Shown here: in pieces, positions 1-8,500 of the stretch | How the letters are laid out: each line of letters opens with the position of its first letter | Position numbering within the stretch: the first letter of the stretch is position 1 | Assembly: GCA_020523885.1 (NCBI GenBank) | Contig: JAJAPY010000022.1 | Span: 1 to 54,515 of the forward strand | DNA length: 54,515 nt | Source of the DNA: Candidatus Liberimonas magnetica | Lineage (GTDB): Bacteria; Elusimicrobiota; Endomicrobiia; Endomicrobiales; JAFGIL01 | Direction of reading: 5' to 3' | Notes under the pieces: generated by a model | Told to the model about the DNA's origin: nothing | The model's input: the letters and a program-made list of their open reading frames with translations, nothing else | Databases searched by the model: none | Program-made: the position numbers and the translations under genes

Positions 1-373
1 AACACCTTGTCAGCATTTGACTAACTGAGTGTCCATACGTAAGGGTACACCCCAAGTTCCGGAATACAAATTGGGACAAAAGGTAACTTTTTAATAAATA
101 AATTGTACCACCAAAGAGTTAAAATTTGTTTTTTAAAGGTATTTTTGATATAATTCTTTAAATAAACGTGAAATAAACTTGAGCTTTTGGCATAGCTCTA
201 AGGATAAAGTCATAAAAAGCCATCTGTAAAAAAATCTGATAAAAATCTGACATTAGGGCAAAAACGGGCCGTTTTTTAAGGTTTCAGGAGTTTGCAGGAA
301 TTGTCATGTATTTTGGTTTTGAAGTGAAATTGCCGTCGATAAATGTTAAACGAACATTATTGAGTCGTAACAT
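1..373. other. Gene-free leader region before tRNA-Ala
   Basis: I see no convincing reading frame in this stretch. It is AT-rich, with a short GC palindrome followed by a T run near 260-277 that could be a weak terminator. Bases 30-90 contain short GTGTCC/GGGAC-like words that might be the edge of a mobile element lying outside the window, but no inverted-repeat pair can be completed here. No clear -35/-10 pair for the tRNA was found. Confidence 0.4.
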
Positions 374-446
374 GGGGCTGTAGCTCAGCTGGGAGAGCGC
401 TTCCTCGGCAAGGAAGAGGCCGACGGTTCAAGCCCGTTCAGCTCCA
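374..446 (+). tRNA. tRNA-Ala (anticodon GGC)
   Basis: A full cloverleaf can be folded: acceptor 374-380 with 439-445, D-stem 383-386 with 395-398, anticodon stem 400-404 with 412-416, T-stem 422-426 with 434-438, discriminator A446. The third acceptor pair is G376-T443, the G3-U70 wobble that is the identity element of alanine tRNAs. The anticodon loop 405-411 reads TCGGCAA, giving anticodon GGC. Position 33 is C rather than the almost universal U. CCA is not encoded, so it must be added after transcription. Confidence 0.93.
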
Positions 447-471
447 CTTTTTATAGAGAGATAAAGATAGA

Positions 472-557
472 GAAAGAACTAAGAACAGAGTTAAAATAAA
501 AGAGTAGAAAGTAAATAGAAAGTGTATATGGTTTGGTAATTTACTTTCTATTTTACT
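472..557. repeat. Short-period hairpin repeat (AGTAAAT/AGAAAGT type)
   Basis: This is an inverted repeat between tRNA-Ala and the YjbQ-family gene. The left arm AGTAAATAGAAAGT (510-523) matches the right arm at 543-557 with one extra T. The left side is built from loosely 7-bp phased AGTAGAA/AGTAAAT/AGAAAGT units. The architecture (short-period arms around an AT-rich loop, ending close to the next gene) is that of the hairpins at 22899, 43653, 49503, 50679 and 53411, although the unit sequence differs. Confidence 0.6.
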
Positions 558-576
558 GGCTGCTCTTGAATTTTTT

Positions 577-1017
577 ATGCGTGCTGGAGGAGTTCCGCTG
601 GATATATTTACTGATGAAATAACGCTTTCTACCAAGGGAAACGGGGATGTATTGAACATAACTGAAGCGGTGGAAAGCGTTATAAAAGACAGCAAAATTG
701 CAGAAGGGCTTGTAAATGTGTCCGTGGTGGGCTCTACGGCTGCTATCACGACTATAGAGTTTGAGCCGGCGCTTGTAAAGGACTTGCAGGAAGTTTTAGA
801 GAAACTCGTTCCTTCAGGTAAAGAATATCACCACGACAAGACATGGGGCGATGCGAACGGATTTTCTCATATTAGATCGGCTTTAATAGGTACAAGTAGA
901 GCATTTTCCTTAAAAGGCGGGGAACTGATGCTTGGCACATGGCAGCAGATTATATTGGCTGATTTTGATAACAGAAAGCGTACGAGAAAAGTTATAGTCC
1001 AGGTAGTGGGAAAATGA
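577..1017 (+). CDS. YjbQ/UPF0047 family protein
   Basis: A 146-residue protein of the YjbQ (UPF0047) family, compact enzymes linked to thiamine-phosphate synthase-like activity whose physiological role is uncertain. Family signatures seen are the conserved stretch after residue 25 (ITEAVESVI), a Glu-rich E-x-E segment near 58-62, the DANGFSH block near 93-99 and the GELMLGTWQQI strand near 115-125. The usual HTTA motif reads GSTA here, a variant I believe occurs in part of the family. The start is uncertain: no Shine-Dalgarno precedes ATG 577, and the N-terminus is about ten residues longer than typical, next to a repeat hairpin. The gene overlaps rsmD by ATGA (1014-1017), so they are probably co-translated. 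Confidence 0.85.
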   Translation: MRAGGVPLDIFTDEITLSTKGNGDVLNITEAVESVIKDSKIAEGLVNVSVVGSTAAITTIEFEPALVKDLQEVLEKLVPSGKEYHHDKTWGDANGFSHIRSALIGTSRAFSLKGGELMLGTWQQIILADFDNRKRTRKVIVQVVGK

Positions 1018-1589
1018 GCGAACTAAGGATAATAGCAGGTACGGCAAGAGGAAGAAAAATAAAGACTTTCAAAGATGACTTGTCAGTAAGACCCATCCTT
1101 GCCAGGATGAAAAAGTCTGTTTTCGATATTTTAAAAACCAGGATATGCGATTCATCTTTTTTAGATCTGTATGCAGGAACAGGCGCAGTAGGCATTGAGG
1201 CCATTTCGAGAGGTGCCAGGCACGCTGTTTTTGTCGATGCAGATAACAAGTGTGTTAATCTCATTAAGGAAAATTTAAAAAATTTGAAGTTTGACGCAGT
1301 CTCGGATGTGTATCAATCTGATGTGTTAAAAGGGCTTGAATGGCTAAGGGCTAAATTCGACCTTGTCTATATGGGGCCGCCTTACAAAGATAAAGATAAA
1401 GTGCCTCTTTCGCTTGTAAACCCGACGCTTGAAGCTATTGAAAAAGCAGGTATTTTAATGCCGGGCGGGATAATCATAGCACAGCATCATAAGAAAGAGA
1501 TGGTGTCTAATATTGGAGCACTTGTAGAAGTAAGGAATGAAAAATACGGAGATACAATAATATCATTTTACGAAAAAGCAGCAGGGTAA
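1014..1589 (+). CDS. rsmD: 16S rRNA (guanine-N2)-methyltransferase RsmD
   Basis: A 191-residue class I SAM methyltransferase of the RsmD family, which methylates G966 of 16S rRNA (E. coli numbering) in the assembling 30S subunit. The N-terminal RIIAGTARGRKI and VRPILARMKKSVFDIL blocks are typical RsmD. The SAM-binding motif FLDLYAGTGAVGIEA lies at about 49-63. Motif IV, normally D/N-PP-Y/F, is GPPY here (about residues 121-124), which removes the acidic/amide residue that holds the target amino group. The start overlaps the preceding stop by four bases. The rest of the protein is full length, so I still call it rsmD, possibly with altered activity. Confidence 0.87.
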   Translation: MSELRIIAGTARGRKIKTFKDDLSVRPILARMKKSVFDILKTRICDSSFLDLYAGTGAVGIEAISRGARHAVFVDADNKCVNLIKENLKNLKFDAVSDVYQSDVLKGLEWLRAKFDLVYMGPPYKDKDKVPLSLVNPTLEAIEKAGILMPGGIIIAQHHKKEMVSNIGALVEVRNEKYGDTIISFYEKAAG

Positions 1590-1593
1590 TAAA

Positions 1594-2346
1594 ATGGCAA
1601 AAAAAATAAACGTAATAAAATTCGGCGGAAGCCTGAGCAAAAATAGGAAAGCCTGGAACAGGTTCCTTGATGACATTGCAGTTTTGTCAAAAAAAAGTAA
1701 ATATGTTATTATTCATGGCGGTGGGCCTGAAATAAACGCCTGGCTTGATAAACTTAATATAAAAACGAAGTTTATAAATGGTTTAAGGTACACGGATGAA
1801 AAGACCCTGGAAGTAGTTGAAATGGTTTTAAGCGGCAAGGTCAATAAAACAATAGTTTCAGAGCTTCTTAAAAGAAAAGTCAATGCCGTTGGTATATCAT
1901 GCAAAGACGGTTTTACCTGCATAGCAAAAAAAAATAAAAAACTTGGGCTGGTAGGCGAGCCGTTGAAGGTAAATACAGGGCTTTTAAATATACTTCTTAA
2001 AAACGGATATTTACCTGTGATTTCATCATTGGCTATATCTGAAGAAGGTGAGACTTTAAATGTCAATGCTGATTCCATAGCGATGGCTGTTTCAAAGGCG
2101 CTGAAAGCGGAAAAACTGATCCTTCTTACTGATGTAGAGGGTATTCTAGATAGGAACAATGAAACTATCCGGTCTATCCGCTCAAAAGATATTAAAGGCC
2201 TTATAAAAAGTAACGTTGTTACAGGCGGGATGATACCCAAAGTCCAAGCTTGTTTTGATTCTATAAGGTGCGGGATAAAACAAGTATGGATCGTTTCGGG
2301 TGTTTTAGGGATAAAAAAACTTAAAGGTACATTGATAACAAAATGA
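1594..2346 (+). CDS. argB: Acetylglutamate kinase
   Basis: A 250-residue amino-acid kinase that phosphorylates N-acetylglutamate, the second step of arginine synthesis. It has the N-terminal KFGGS nucleotide loop (9-13), HGGGP (41-45), the substrate-site stretch with GLRYTDEKTLEVVEMVLSGK, and LLTDVEGI near residue 180. The length is at the short end of the family and close to E. coli ArgB. The lysine-pathway paralogue LysZ is similar, but the linked argD, argG and argH make ArgB the better call. A GCAGGG Shine-Dalgarno lies 7 bp before ATG. The stop overlaps the argD start (ATGA at 2343). Confidence 0.93.
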   Translation: MAKKINVIKFGGSLSKNRKAWNRFLDDIAVLSKKSKYVIIHGGGPEINAWLDKLNIKTKFINGLRYTDEKTLEVVEMVLSGKVNKTIVSELLKRKVNAVGISCKDGFTCIAKKNKKLGLVGEPLKVNTGLLNILLKNGYLPVISSLAISEEGETLNVNADSIAMAVSKALKAEKLILLTDVEGILDRNNETIRSIRSKDIKGLIKSNVVTGGMIPKVQACFDSIRCGIKQVWIVSGVLGIKKLKGTLITK

Positions 2347-3536
2347 GGAAAAATAAAATGAAACATATAATAAAACTTGAAAAAGAATTCGTTTTTCAAA
2401 CATACAAAAGGCACGAGCTTTATCTGATAAAAGGCAAAGATAAGTATGTTTGGGATTACAACGGAAAAAAATACCTTGATTTCTTTGCAGGGATAAGCGT
2501 GTGCAATGTCGGGCATTGCCATCCAAGGGTGGTTAATGCCATAAAAAAACAGGCTGAAAAACTGATACACGTATCTAACCATTATTATGCGCAGCCGTAT
2601 GTAGAACTCGCCAGGGAACTTGCAAAAAAAACATTCCCGGGCAAAGTTTTCTTTTCTAATTCAGGAGCTGAGGCTAACGAGTGTGCTATTAAACTTGCAA
2701 GAAAGTGGGGAAATCCTAGAGGGAAAAATGAGATAATAGTTTTTAGCGGGTCTTTTCATGGAAGGACGATAGCCACCCTTACGGCAACAGGCCAGGTAAA
2801 GTTCCATAAAGGTTTTGAACCGCTTGTACCCGGGTTCAAATATGCGAAATTCAATGATCTGAGTTCTGTAAGAAAGCTTATTAACTCAAAAACCGCTGCG
2901 ATACTGATTGAACCTGTCCAGGGAGAAGGCGGAGTATACCCGGCTTCAAAGGAATTCCTTAAAGGGCTCAAGAAACTTTGCAAAAAGCACGGTCTTATGC
3001 TTATCTTTGACGAGATACAAACAGGAATCGGAAGAACAGGTGAATTATTTGCTTATAAACACTACGGTGTAGTCCCTGATGTTATAACTTTGGCTAAGAG
3101 CCTTGCAGGCGGGCTTCCAATCGCTGCTACTGTAGTGAACAAAAAGTATGAATCTGTATTTTCATACGGTGACCACGGTTCTACTTTCGGCGGGAACCTT
3201 GTTCCGTGCAGTGCTGCCCTTGAAGTCCTTGATATAATTACGCCAAGACTATTGTCTAATACAAGGAATATCGGAAAGTATTTCATTGAAAAGTTAATTA
3301 AATTGAAGCAGAAGTATGATTTTGTTAAAGAAATCAGGGGACTGGGGCTGATGATAGGGCTTGAACTTGCTTTTAACGGAAGAGATATAGTAAAATCTTG
3401 CCAGGATAAGGGATTAATAATAAATTGTACCAACGATAATGTTCTAAGGTTCTTGCCGCCGCTGACAATAAATAAAACTGATGTGGATAAGGCGGTTAGC
3501 ATTTTAGACGATATTTTTGGTAAACTAAATGTATGA
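2343..3536 (+). CDS. argD: Acetylornithine aminotransferase
   Basis: A 397-residue class III PLP-dependent aminotransferase that converts N-acetylglutamate semialdehyde to N-acetylornithine. Seen are the SGAEANE phosphate-binding loop (107-113), FDEIQTGIGRTG (222-233) with the cofactor-contacting Asp, and the PLP lysine in LAKSLAGG (K252). It is full length for the family. It overlaps argB by four bases. A second ATG six codons in (2358) is also possible. The first steps (argA/argJ, argC) and argF are not in this window. Confidence 0.94.
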   Translation: MRKNKMKHIIKLEKEFVFQTYKRHELYLIKGKDKYVWDYNGKKYLDFFAGISVCNVGHCHPRVVNAIKKQAEKLIHVSNHYYAQPYVELARELAKKTFPGKVFFSNSGAEANECAIKLARKWGNPRGKNEIIVFSGSFHGRTIATLTATGQVKFHKGFEPLVPGFKYAKFNDLSSVRKLINSKTAAILIEPVQGEGGVYPASKEFLKGLKKLCKKHGLMLIFDEIQTGIGRTGELFAYKHYGVVPDVITLAKSLAGGLPIAATVVNKKYESVFSYGDHGSTFGGNLVPCSAALEVLDIITPRLLSNTRNIGKYFIEKLIKLKQKYDFVKEIRGLGLMIGLELAFNGRDIVKSCQDKGLIINCTNDNVLRFLPPLTINKTDVDKAVSILDDIFGKLNV

Positions 3537-3547
3537 GAGGATAATAT

Positions 3548-4756
3548 ATGTCTAATGTTAAAAAGATAGTTGTAGCCTATTCCGGAGGCCTTGATACTTC
3601 GGTAATATTAAAATGGCTTCAAGAAACTTATAAGGCGGAAGTAATTGCCTGTGCCGTTGATGTAGGCCAGGGTAAGGAAATAAAGCCGTTAAAAGAAAAA
3701 GCACTGAAAACCGGTGCTTCCAAAGCTTATATAATAGATGCGAAGAAAGAGTTTGTTACTGACTATATTTACCCGGCATTAAAGGCAAATGCTGTTTATG
3801 AAGGTAAATATTTGCTCGGGACTTCGCTTGCAAGGCCTATTATTGCAGAAAAAGTAGTTGAAGTAGCAAAAAAGGAAAAAGCAGATGCGGTGTGCCACGG
3901 TGCAACCGGTAAAGGAAATGACCAGGTAAGGTTTGAACTTGCATTTAAAGCCTTGATGCCGCACGTAAAAATAATAGCTCCCTGGAGAGAGTGGAGCATA
4001 AGGTCAAGAAATGATGCTATGGATTACGCAAAAAAACACGGAATACAGGTTCCTGTCACTAAAGCAAAACCTTATTCATCAGACGCCAACCTTTGGCATA
4101 TTTCTTATGAAGGCGGGATACTTGAAGACCCGAACAAGGAATATGATGAAACAATGTTCCAATTGACCGTATCTCCGCAAAAAGCGCCGAATAAACCGGC
4201 ATATATTACAGTTGATTTTATAAAAGGCATACCTGTTGCGGTTAACGGCAGGAAACTCGGCGCAGTTGAACTTATCCAAACTTTAAATAGAATAGCAGGC
4301 GCCAACGGCGTTGGAAGAGTGGATATTGTCGAGAACAGGTTGGTCGGCATGAAGTCAAGAGGTGTTTATGAAGCACCTGCAGCTACAGTGCTTCTTGAAG
4401 CGCACAGGTATTTGGAATCGATCTGCCTTGACAAGGAAACATCTCATTATAAGTCTTTGATTTCAGAAAAATATGCAGAGTTAGTCTATAACGGGCAGTG
4501 GTTTACCCCTTTAAGAGAAGCTTTTGATGCATTTATCGAAAGGACGCAAAAAAAGGTTTCAGGTACGGTTAAATTAAAGCTTTACAAAGGGAATCTAACG
4601 GTTGCCGGAAGAAAATCTCAAAATTCACTTTATTGGGAAAAACTTGCAACTTTTAATAAAGATGATATTTACAATCAAAAAGATGCCGAAGGGTTCATAA
4701 ACCTGTTCGGCCTGCCTATAAAAGTTGAAGCTTTACTAAACAGGGGAAACAGATAA
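3548..4756 (+). CDS. argG: Argininosuccinate synthase
   Basis: A 402-residue ATP-dependent ligase joining citrulline and aspartate. The PP-loop SGGLDTS is at 12-18, and the family blocks [15 protein letters not shown] and [14 protein letters not shown] are intact. Length is typical. A GAGAGG Shine-Dalgarno precedes the ATG. The stop TAA shares its last A with the argH ATG (4756), so translation of the two is coupled. Confidence 0.96.
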   Translation: MSNVKKIVVAYSGGLDTSVILKWLQETYKAEVIACAVDVGQGKEIKPLKEKALKTGASKAYIIDAKKEFVTDYIYPALKANAVYEGKYLLGTSLARPIIAEKVVEVAKKEKADAVCHGATGKGNDQVRFELAFKALMPHVKIIAPWREWSIRSRNDAMDYAKKHGIQVPVTKAKPYSSDANLWHISYEGGILEDPNKEYDETMFQLTVSPQKAPNKPAYITVDFIKGIPVAVNGRKLGAVELIQTLNRIAGANGVGRVDIVENRLVGMKSRGVYEAPAATVLLEAHRYLESICLDKETSHYKSLISEKYAELVYNGQWFTPLREAFDAFIERTQKKVSGTVKLKLYKGNLTVAGRKSQNSLYWEKLATFNKDDIYNQKDAEGFINLFGLPIKVEALLNRGNR

Positions 4757-6102
4757 TGGATAACAAAGCCAAGACAGTGCAGGATTTTGTCTCTTCTTTT
4801 TCTTATGATCAAAGGCTCGCAGTGTTTGATGTCATAGGATCTATAGCGCACGTGAGGATGTTGGTAAAGTCAAAAATAATACCTGCCGGAGAGGGAAAAA
4901 AGATCATAAAAGGCCTAAATTCTATTCTAATTGATATAAATAAGGGTAAAAAATTACTTAAAGAAGAAGATGTCCATTATGCGGTTGAAAAAGAACTTAT
5001 AAAGAGAATAGGTGTTCTCGGCGGGAAGATGCATACTGCAAGAAGCAGAAATGACCAGGTGGCCCTTGATATAAGGATGTATATAAGAAATGAAATAAGG
5101 GTTTTAATCGATATATTGTCTGACCTGGAAAAATCGATAGCCGCACAGGCAGCCAAGAATATAAAAGCTGTAATGCCTGGTTATACACATATGCAGCATG
5201 CACAACCAGTCCTTTTTTCTCATCATATATTGTCGTATGCCTGGATGTTTGAAAGGGATAAAGAAAGGCTCAAGGACTGTCTAAAAAGGGTGAACATCCT
5301 TCCTTTAGGAAGCGCTGCTTTGGCAGGGACATCTTTTAATATTGACAGGAATTATGTTGCAAGGATGCTTAGTTTCGACGGAATAAGCCTAAATTCAATA
5401 GATGCGGTAAGCGATAGGGATTTTATTATCGAGTTTATATCCGATTTAAGCATTATAGCCACTCATTTATCAAGGTTATCTGAAGAACTGATAATCTGGT
5501 CAAGTTCTGAATTCGATTTTATTAAATTACCGGACGCTTTTACTACAGGTTCATCAATTATGCCCCAGAAAAGAAATCCTGATGTAGCCGAATTAATCAG
5601 AGCAAAAACAGGAAAGGTATACGGCGACCTGATGGCGATACTGACAATTATGAAAGCCTTGCCGCTTGCATATAACAGGGATATGCAGGAAGATAAACCA
5701 ATTTTGTTCAATGCCTTTGACACGGTTATGGATTGCCTTAATGTCATGATTCCTATGGTATCCGGCCTTGAAATAAAACCGGGCAATATGTCAGAGGCAG
5801 CAAAAAAAGGTTTCCTGTGTGCGACAGAACTTGCAGATTTTCTGGTAAGAAAAGGCATGCCGTTCAGGACAGCGCACGGGATAATCAAGAATTTAGTTAA
5901 TTATTGCATTAAAAGAAATAAGGATTTAATAGATTTGTCCGCAAATGAACTCAAGACATTTTCGAAACTGTTTAACAATGATGTCCATTCTTTACTTAAG
6001 CCTGAAAATACTATAAACTTAAAAAAATCCATTGGTGGAACCTCCAGTTCATCAGTAAAAAATCAAATAAGCTCCTTAAGAAAAATATTAAAAAAAATAT
6101 GA
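4756..6102 (+). CDS. argH: Argininosuccinate lyase
   Basis: A 448-residue member of the fumarase/aspartase superfamily that splits argininosuccinate into arginine and fumarate. The HTARSRNDQ block (93-101) and the superfamily signature GSSIMPQKRNPD (265-276) are present. The N-terminus lacks the KLWGGRF motif that usually opens ArgH and starts directly in the helix with SYDQRLAVFDVIGSIAH, so it is roughly ten residues short. It shares one base with argG and overlaps the TolC-like gene by four bases, placing that gene in the same transcript. Confidence 0.95.
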   Translation: MDNKAKTVQDFVSSFSYDQRLAVFDVIGSIAHVRMLVKSKIIPAGEGKKIIKGLNSILIDINKGKKLLKEEDVHYAVEKELIKRIGVLGGKMHTARSRNDQVALDIRMYIRNEIRVLIDILSDLEKSIAAQAAKNIKAVMPGYTHMQHAQPVLFSHHILSYAWMFERDKERLKDCLKRVNILPLGSAALAGTSFNIDRNYVARMLSFDGISLNSIDAVSDRDFIIEFISDLSIIATHLSRLSEELIIWSSSEFDFIKLPDAFTTGSSIMPQKRNPDVAELIRAKTGKVYGDLMAILTIMKALPLAYNRDMQEDKPILFNAFDTVMDCLNVMIPMVSGLEIKPGNMSEAAKKGFLCATELADFLVRKGMPFRTAHGIIKNLVNYCIKRNKDLIDLSANELKTFSKLFNNDVHSLLKPENTINLKKSIGGTSSSSVKNQISSLRKILKKI

Positions 6103-7316
6103 AATATTTATTCAAGACCTGTATGTTTTTCATGTTGATAAATACGCCTTCATTTGCACAAAATGCGGAAAGGATCCTGGATTTAAAGGAATGCCTGTCC
6201 GTAGGGCTAAACAACAGCCAAAAACTCATTGTGTTAAAAGAGCATATTGAGCTAACCAGGCAGGTAGTAAATGAGGCAAGGGCTCTTAACTTTCCGAAGA
6301 TTGATTATAACTTCAGCATGTCACGGTTCAATAATACAAATCCTACGGTACTATCTCCGTCGTTTAATTCGCTTTATTTGCCTGTTAATAACAAAGACCA
6401 GTATTTTGTAACAGGATTTTCGCTATGGCAGTATCTTTACGCTGGAGGCCGTTATACGACAAGCTTAAGGGTCGCAGAAGCAAACAGGTCTCAGACTGAA
6501 AGCAGATACGAAATCGTGAAAAATGAAGTAATCAGGGATATAAAACTGGCATATTACAAAGTTTTGGTCATAAAGGAAAAGATAGGTGTTTTTAATAAAA
6601 CTTTACAAGAAATCCATACTATTGAAGAAAAGAATCCAAATAAAAAAGAATATTATCAATCTTTAAAGAATAAATTAAAAATGGATATGACCCAGATAAA
6701 ACATGAATACGAAATGGCAAAACTCAAGTTTTTGGATGCTCTTGGATTGGAGCTTGATACCGAAGCCGAGATTAAAGGTGAAATTATACTGCCTAAAGAA
6801 AAATATGACCTAAGCAAATGTTTGGCTTGGGGGCTTGAATATAGGCCGGAACTCAGGCAGACGCAATTCCAAGAAACAATTGACAGCCTGCATGTGAATT
6901 TATCTTTATCTGAACGTTATCCAACGATTACTTTGGGCGCAAACTATGAATGGCTGGGGTATCAGTTCCCTCTGGCCGACAAAAACTGGAGTGCGGTAAT
7001 AAATTTGAATGTCCCTATTTTTGACGGCTGGGCTGCCTGGGCAAGGATAAAGCAGAGAAGGCTACAATTAAGGGAAGGAAAGATAAAACGTTCTGAATTA
7101 GAAGACCGGATCCGTTTGCAGGTAAGGCAGTCTTATCTTGACTACAATTATTGGCAGGAAAAAATGCAAAATATAGATACTCAAAAATATACCGGAATTG
7201 AACCTGAAAAGAGGCTTGAGAATACTGTATTAAGCTTTGAAACGACAAATAGTCTGATCGAAAGCCATATAAGGCTAGAATGGGCGATCGGAAAATCTTT
7301 AAATGAATTGAAATAA
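6099..7316 (+). CDS. TolC-family outer membrane efflux protein
   Basis: A 405-residue exported protein with an N-terminal signal peptide (MKYLFKTCMFFMLINTPSFA). It is rich in long helices with the alternating barrel/helix pattern of TolC-type outer membrane factors, including VNEARALNFPKIDYNFSMS and the repeat-half equivalent SLSERYPTITLGANYEW, plus the conserved NLNVPIFDG motif near residue 305. Such trimers form the outer membrane exit duct of tripartite efflux or type I secretion pumps. No membrane-fusion protein or pump subunit is adjacent, so the partner is unknown. Translational overlap with argH is unusual for this kind of gene. Confidence 0.85.
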   Translation: MKYLFKTCMFFMLINTPSFAQNAERILDLKECLSVGLNNSQKLIVLKEHIELTRQVVNEARALNFPKIDYNFSMSRFNNTNPTVLSPSFNSLYLPVNNKDQYFVTGFSLWQYLYAGGRYTTSLRVAEANRSQTESRYEIVKNEVIRDIKLAYYKVLVIKEKIGVFNKTLQEIHTIEEKNPNKKEYYQSLKNKLKMDMTQIKHEYEMAKLKFLDALGLELDTEAEIKGEIILPKEKYDLSKCLAWGLEYRPELRQTQFQETIDSLHVNLSLSERYPTITLGANYEWLGYQFPLADKNWSAVINLNVPIFDGWAAWARIKQRRLQLREGKIKRSELEDRIRLQVRQSYLDYNYWQEKMQNIDTQKYTGIEPEKRLENTVLSFETTNSLIESHIRLEWAIGKSLNELK

Positions 7317-7545
7317 TAAAATACCTATATCCTAATAGAAAGACCCCCGACTCCTTTCGGGGGAAATGAATATCCCGCCATAGCGGGAAGTCATACAATC
7401 AAAGGAGCCTGCGGCTCCTACCGAAGGGACTCCGCTTTCCAAAATGAACCCAGCCCTTACTAAAATGTTTAGAGTTAGAAAATACTTGGGTGTAAATGTA
7501 ATTAAAAGCTCAGAAAAACTATATTTATTTAGGAGGAAGGGCTGG
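7317..7545. repeat. Intergenic stretch with three small GC-rich hairpins
   Basis: Three consecutive palindromes are visible: 7344-7363 (CCCCCGA with its complement), 7374-7387 (CCCGCCATAGCGGG) and 7404-7418 (GGAGCCTGCGGCTCC). The first is followed by A-rich rather than T-rich sequence, so they look more like mobile repeat fragments than terminators. An in-frame ATG at 7444 would extend the next gene, but it lies in this repeat-like DNA without a ribosome site. Confidence 0.55.
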
Positions 7546-8496
7546 GTGAAAAATAAAACACTTTCCGCAGTTATTCTTATTTTCCTCCTTATTTCTCTAC
7601 CTGGTTATTCTTTCGCTCTGGACAATGAAAAAATATTAACGGATCTGTTATGGAGCAGAGTTATAGCCTTAAGGCCGCCCCATAGGCCAAAAGTTGCTTT
7701 AGTCTTAGGCGGTGGCGGTGCCAGAGGATTTGCCCATATAGGTGTCTTAAAGGTCTTAGAAGAGGAAAAAGTACCTATAGATATTGTTACTGGTACTAGC
7801 GTCGGTGCTCTTATAGGAGCGTTATATGCAAGTGGCTTAGACGTTAACCAATTTGAAAAAATGTCGGAAAATGTTGGATGGAACGACCTTGTGAATGCTT
7901 CAGGGCCGGCTCTAGTGAACCTGCTTTTGACTAACCAGCTTCTTTCAAGCGAAAGAATGGAAAAATACCTAAAGAAAAACATTCGTGACCTTCGTTTTGA
8001 TGAGTTAAAAATTAAATTTGCATGTGTAGCGACAGACATAATAACCGGTGAGCGCATTATCTTTAAGGAGGGGGAAATTGTACCCTGTGTCAGGGCGAGT
8101 GCTACGATGCCGGGTGTTTTCGAACCTGTAGAATACAGGCATCGTTACCTTGTGGACGGCGGGCTTGTAGACAATATACCTGTTGATGTGGCAAAGCTAT
8201 TGGGCGCGGATTTTATTATTGCAGTGGCGGTATCAGGAAATTTTAGCAAAAACAGGATATCGAATGTGTTTATGGTATTAACCCAGTCAATAAACATACA
8301 AGGCAAGTTATTGGATAAGGATAATCTGGGAATGTCGGATATTGTGATACAACCGGACGTAGGGGATGTATCTGCCATTGACCTCGGCTGTTCTAACGAA
8401 TGTATAGATGCAGGTATTACAGCAACACGCAAGTCCGTGGCTGTTCTAAAACAAATGTTGATCAAAAAGACTTCAGCTTATTACCTGTTTAGATGA
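7546..8496 (+). CDS. Exported patatin-like phospholipase
   Basis: I choose GTG 7546 because AGGAGG (7531-7536) lies nine bases upstream and the protein then begins with a clean signal peptide (VKNKTLSAVILIFLLISLPG). The mature part is a patatin/RssA-type serine lipid hydrolase: oxyanion loop GGGGARG at 55-61, nucleophile GTSVG with Ser85, and the dyad Asp in DGG at 204-206. At 316 residues it is a catalytic domain with little else and no barrel or POTRA domain, so it probably acts in the periplasm or on the inner face of the outer membrane. The substrate is unknown. It is followed after 4 bp by a TPR protein. Confidence 0.88.
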   Translation: MKNKTLSAVILIFLLISLPGYSFALDNEKILTDLLWSRVIALRPPHRPKVALVLGGGGARGFAHIGVLKVLEEEKVPIDIVTGTSVGALIGALYASGLDVNQFEKMSENVGWNDLVNASGPALVNLLLTNQLLSSERMEKYLKKNIRDLRFDELKIKFACVATDIITGERIIFKEGEIVPCVRASATMPGVFEPVEYRHRYLVDGGLVDNIPVDVAKLLGADFIIAVAVSGNFSKNRISNVFMVLTQSINIQGKLLDKDNLGMSDIVIQPDVGDVSAIDLGCSNECIDAGITATRKSVAVLKQMLIKKTSAYYLFR

Positions 8497-8500
8497 TACC

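Noticed and set aside
438-749. Minus-strand frame overlapping the YjbQ-family gene
   Set aside because: Low-complexity translation (Leu/Ser runs) from the AT-rich hairpin region, antisense to a recognised family gene.
1594-2346. LysZ (lysine/ornithine LysW pathway) instead of ArgB
   Set aside because: No lysW, lysX or lysY is nearby, and argD-argG-argH follow with translational overlaps.
1713-2582. Long open frame (289 codons) on the minus strand across argB and argD
   Set aside because: It is antisense to two clear arginine genes, has a biased composition (Phe/Ser/Leu-rich) and matches no family; a shadow of the real genes.
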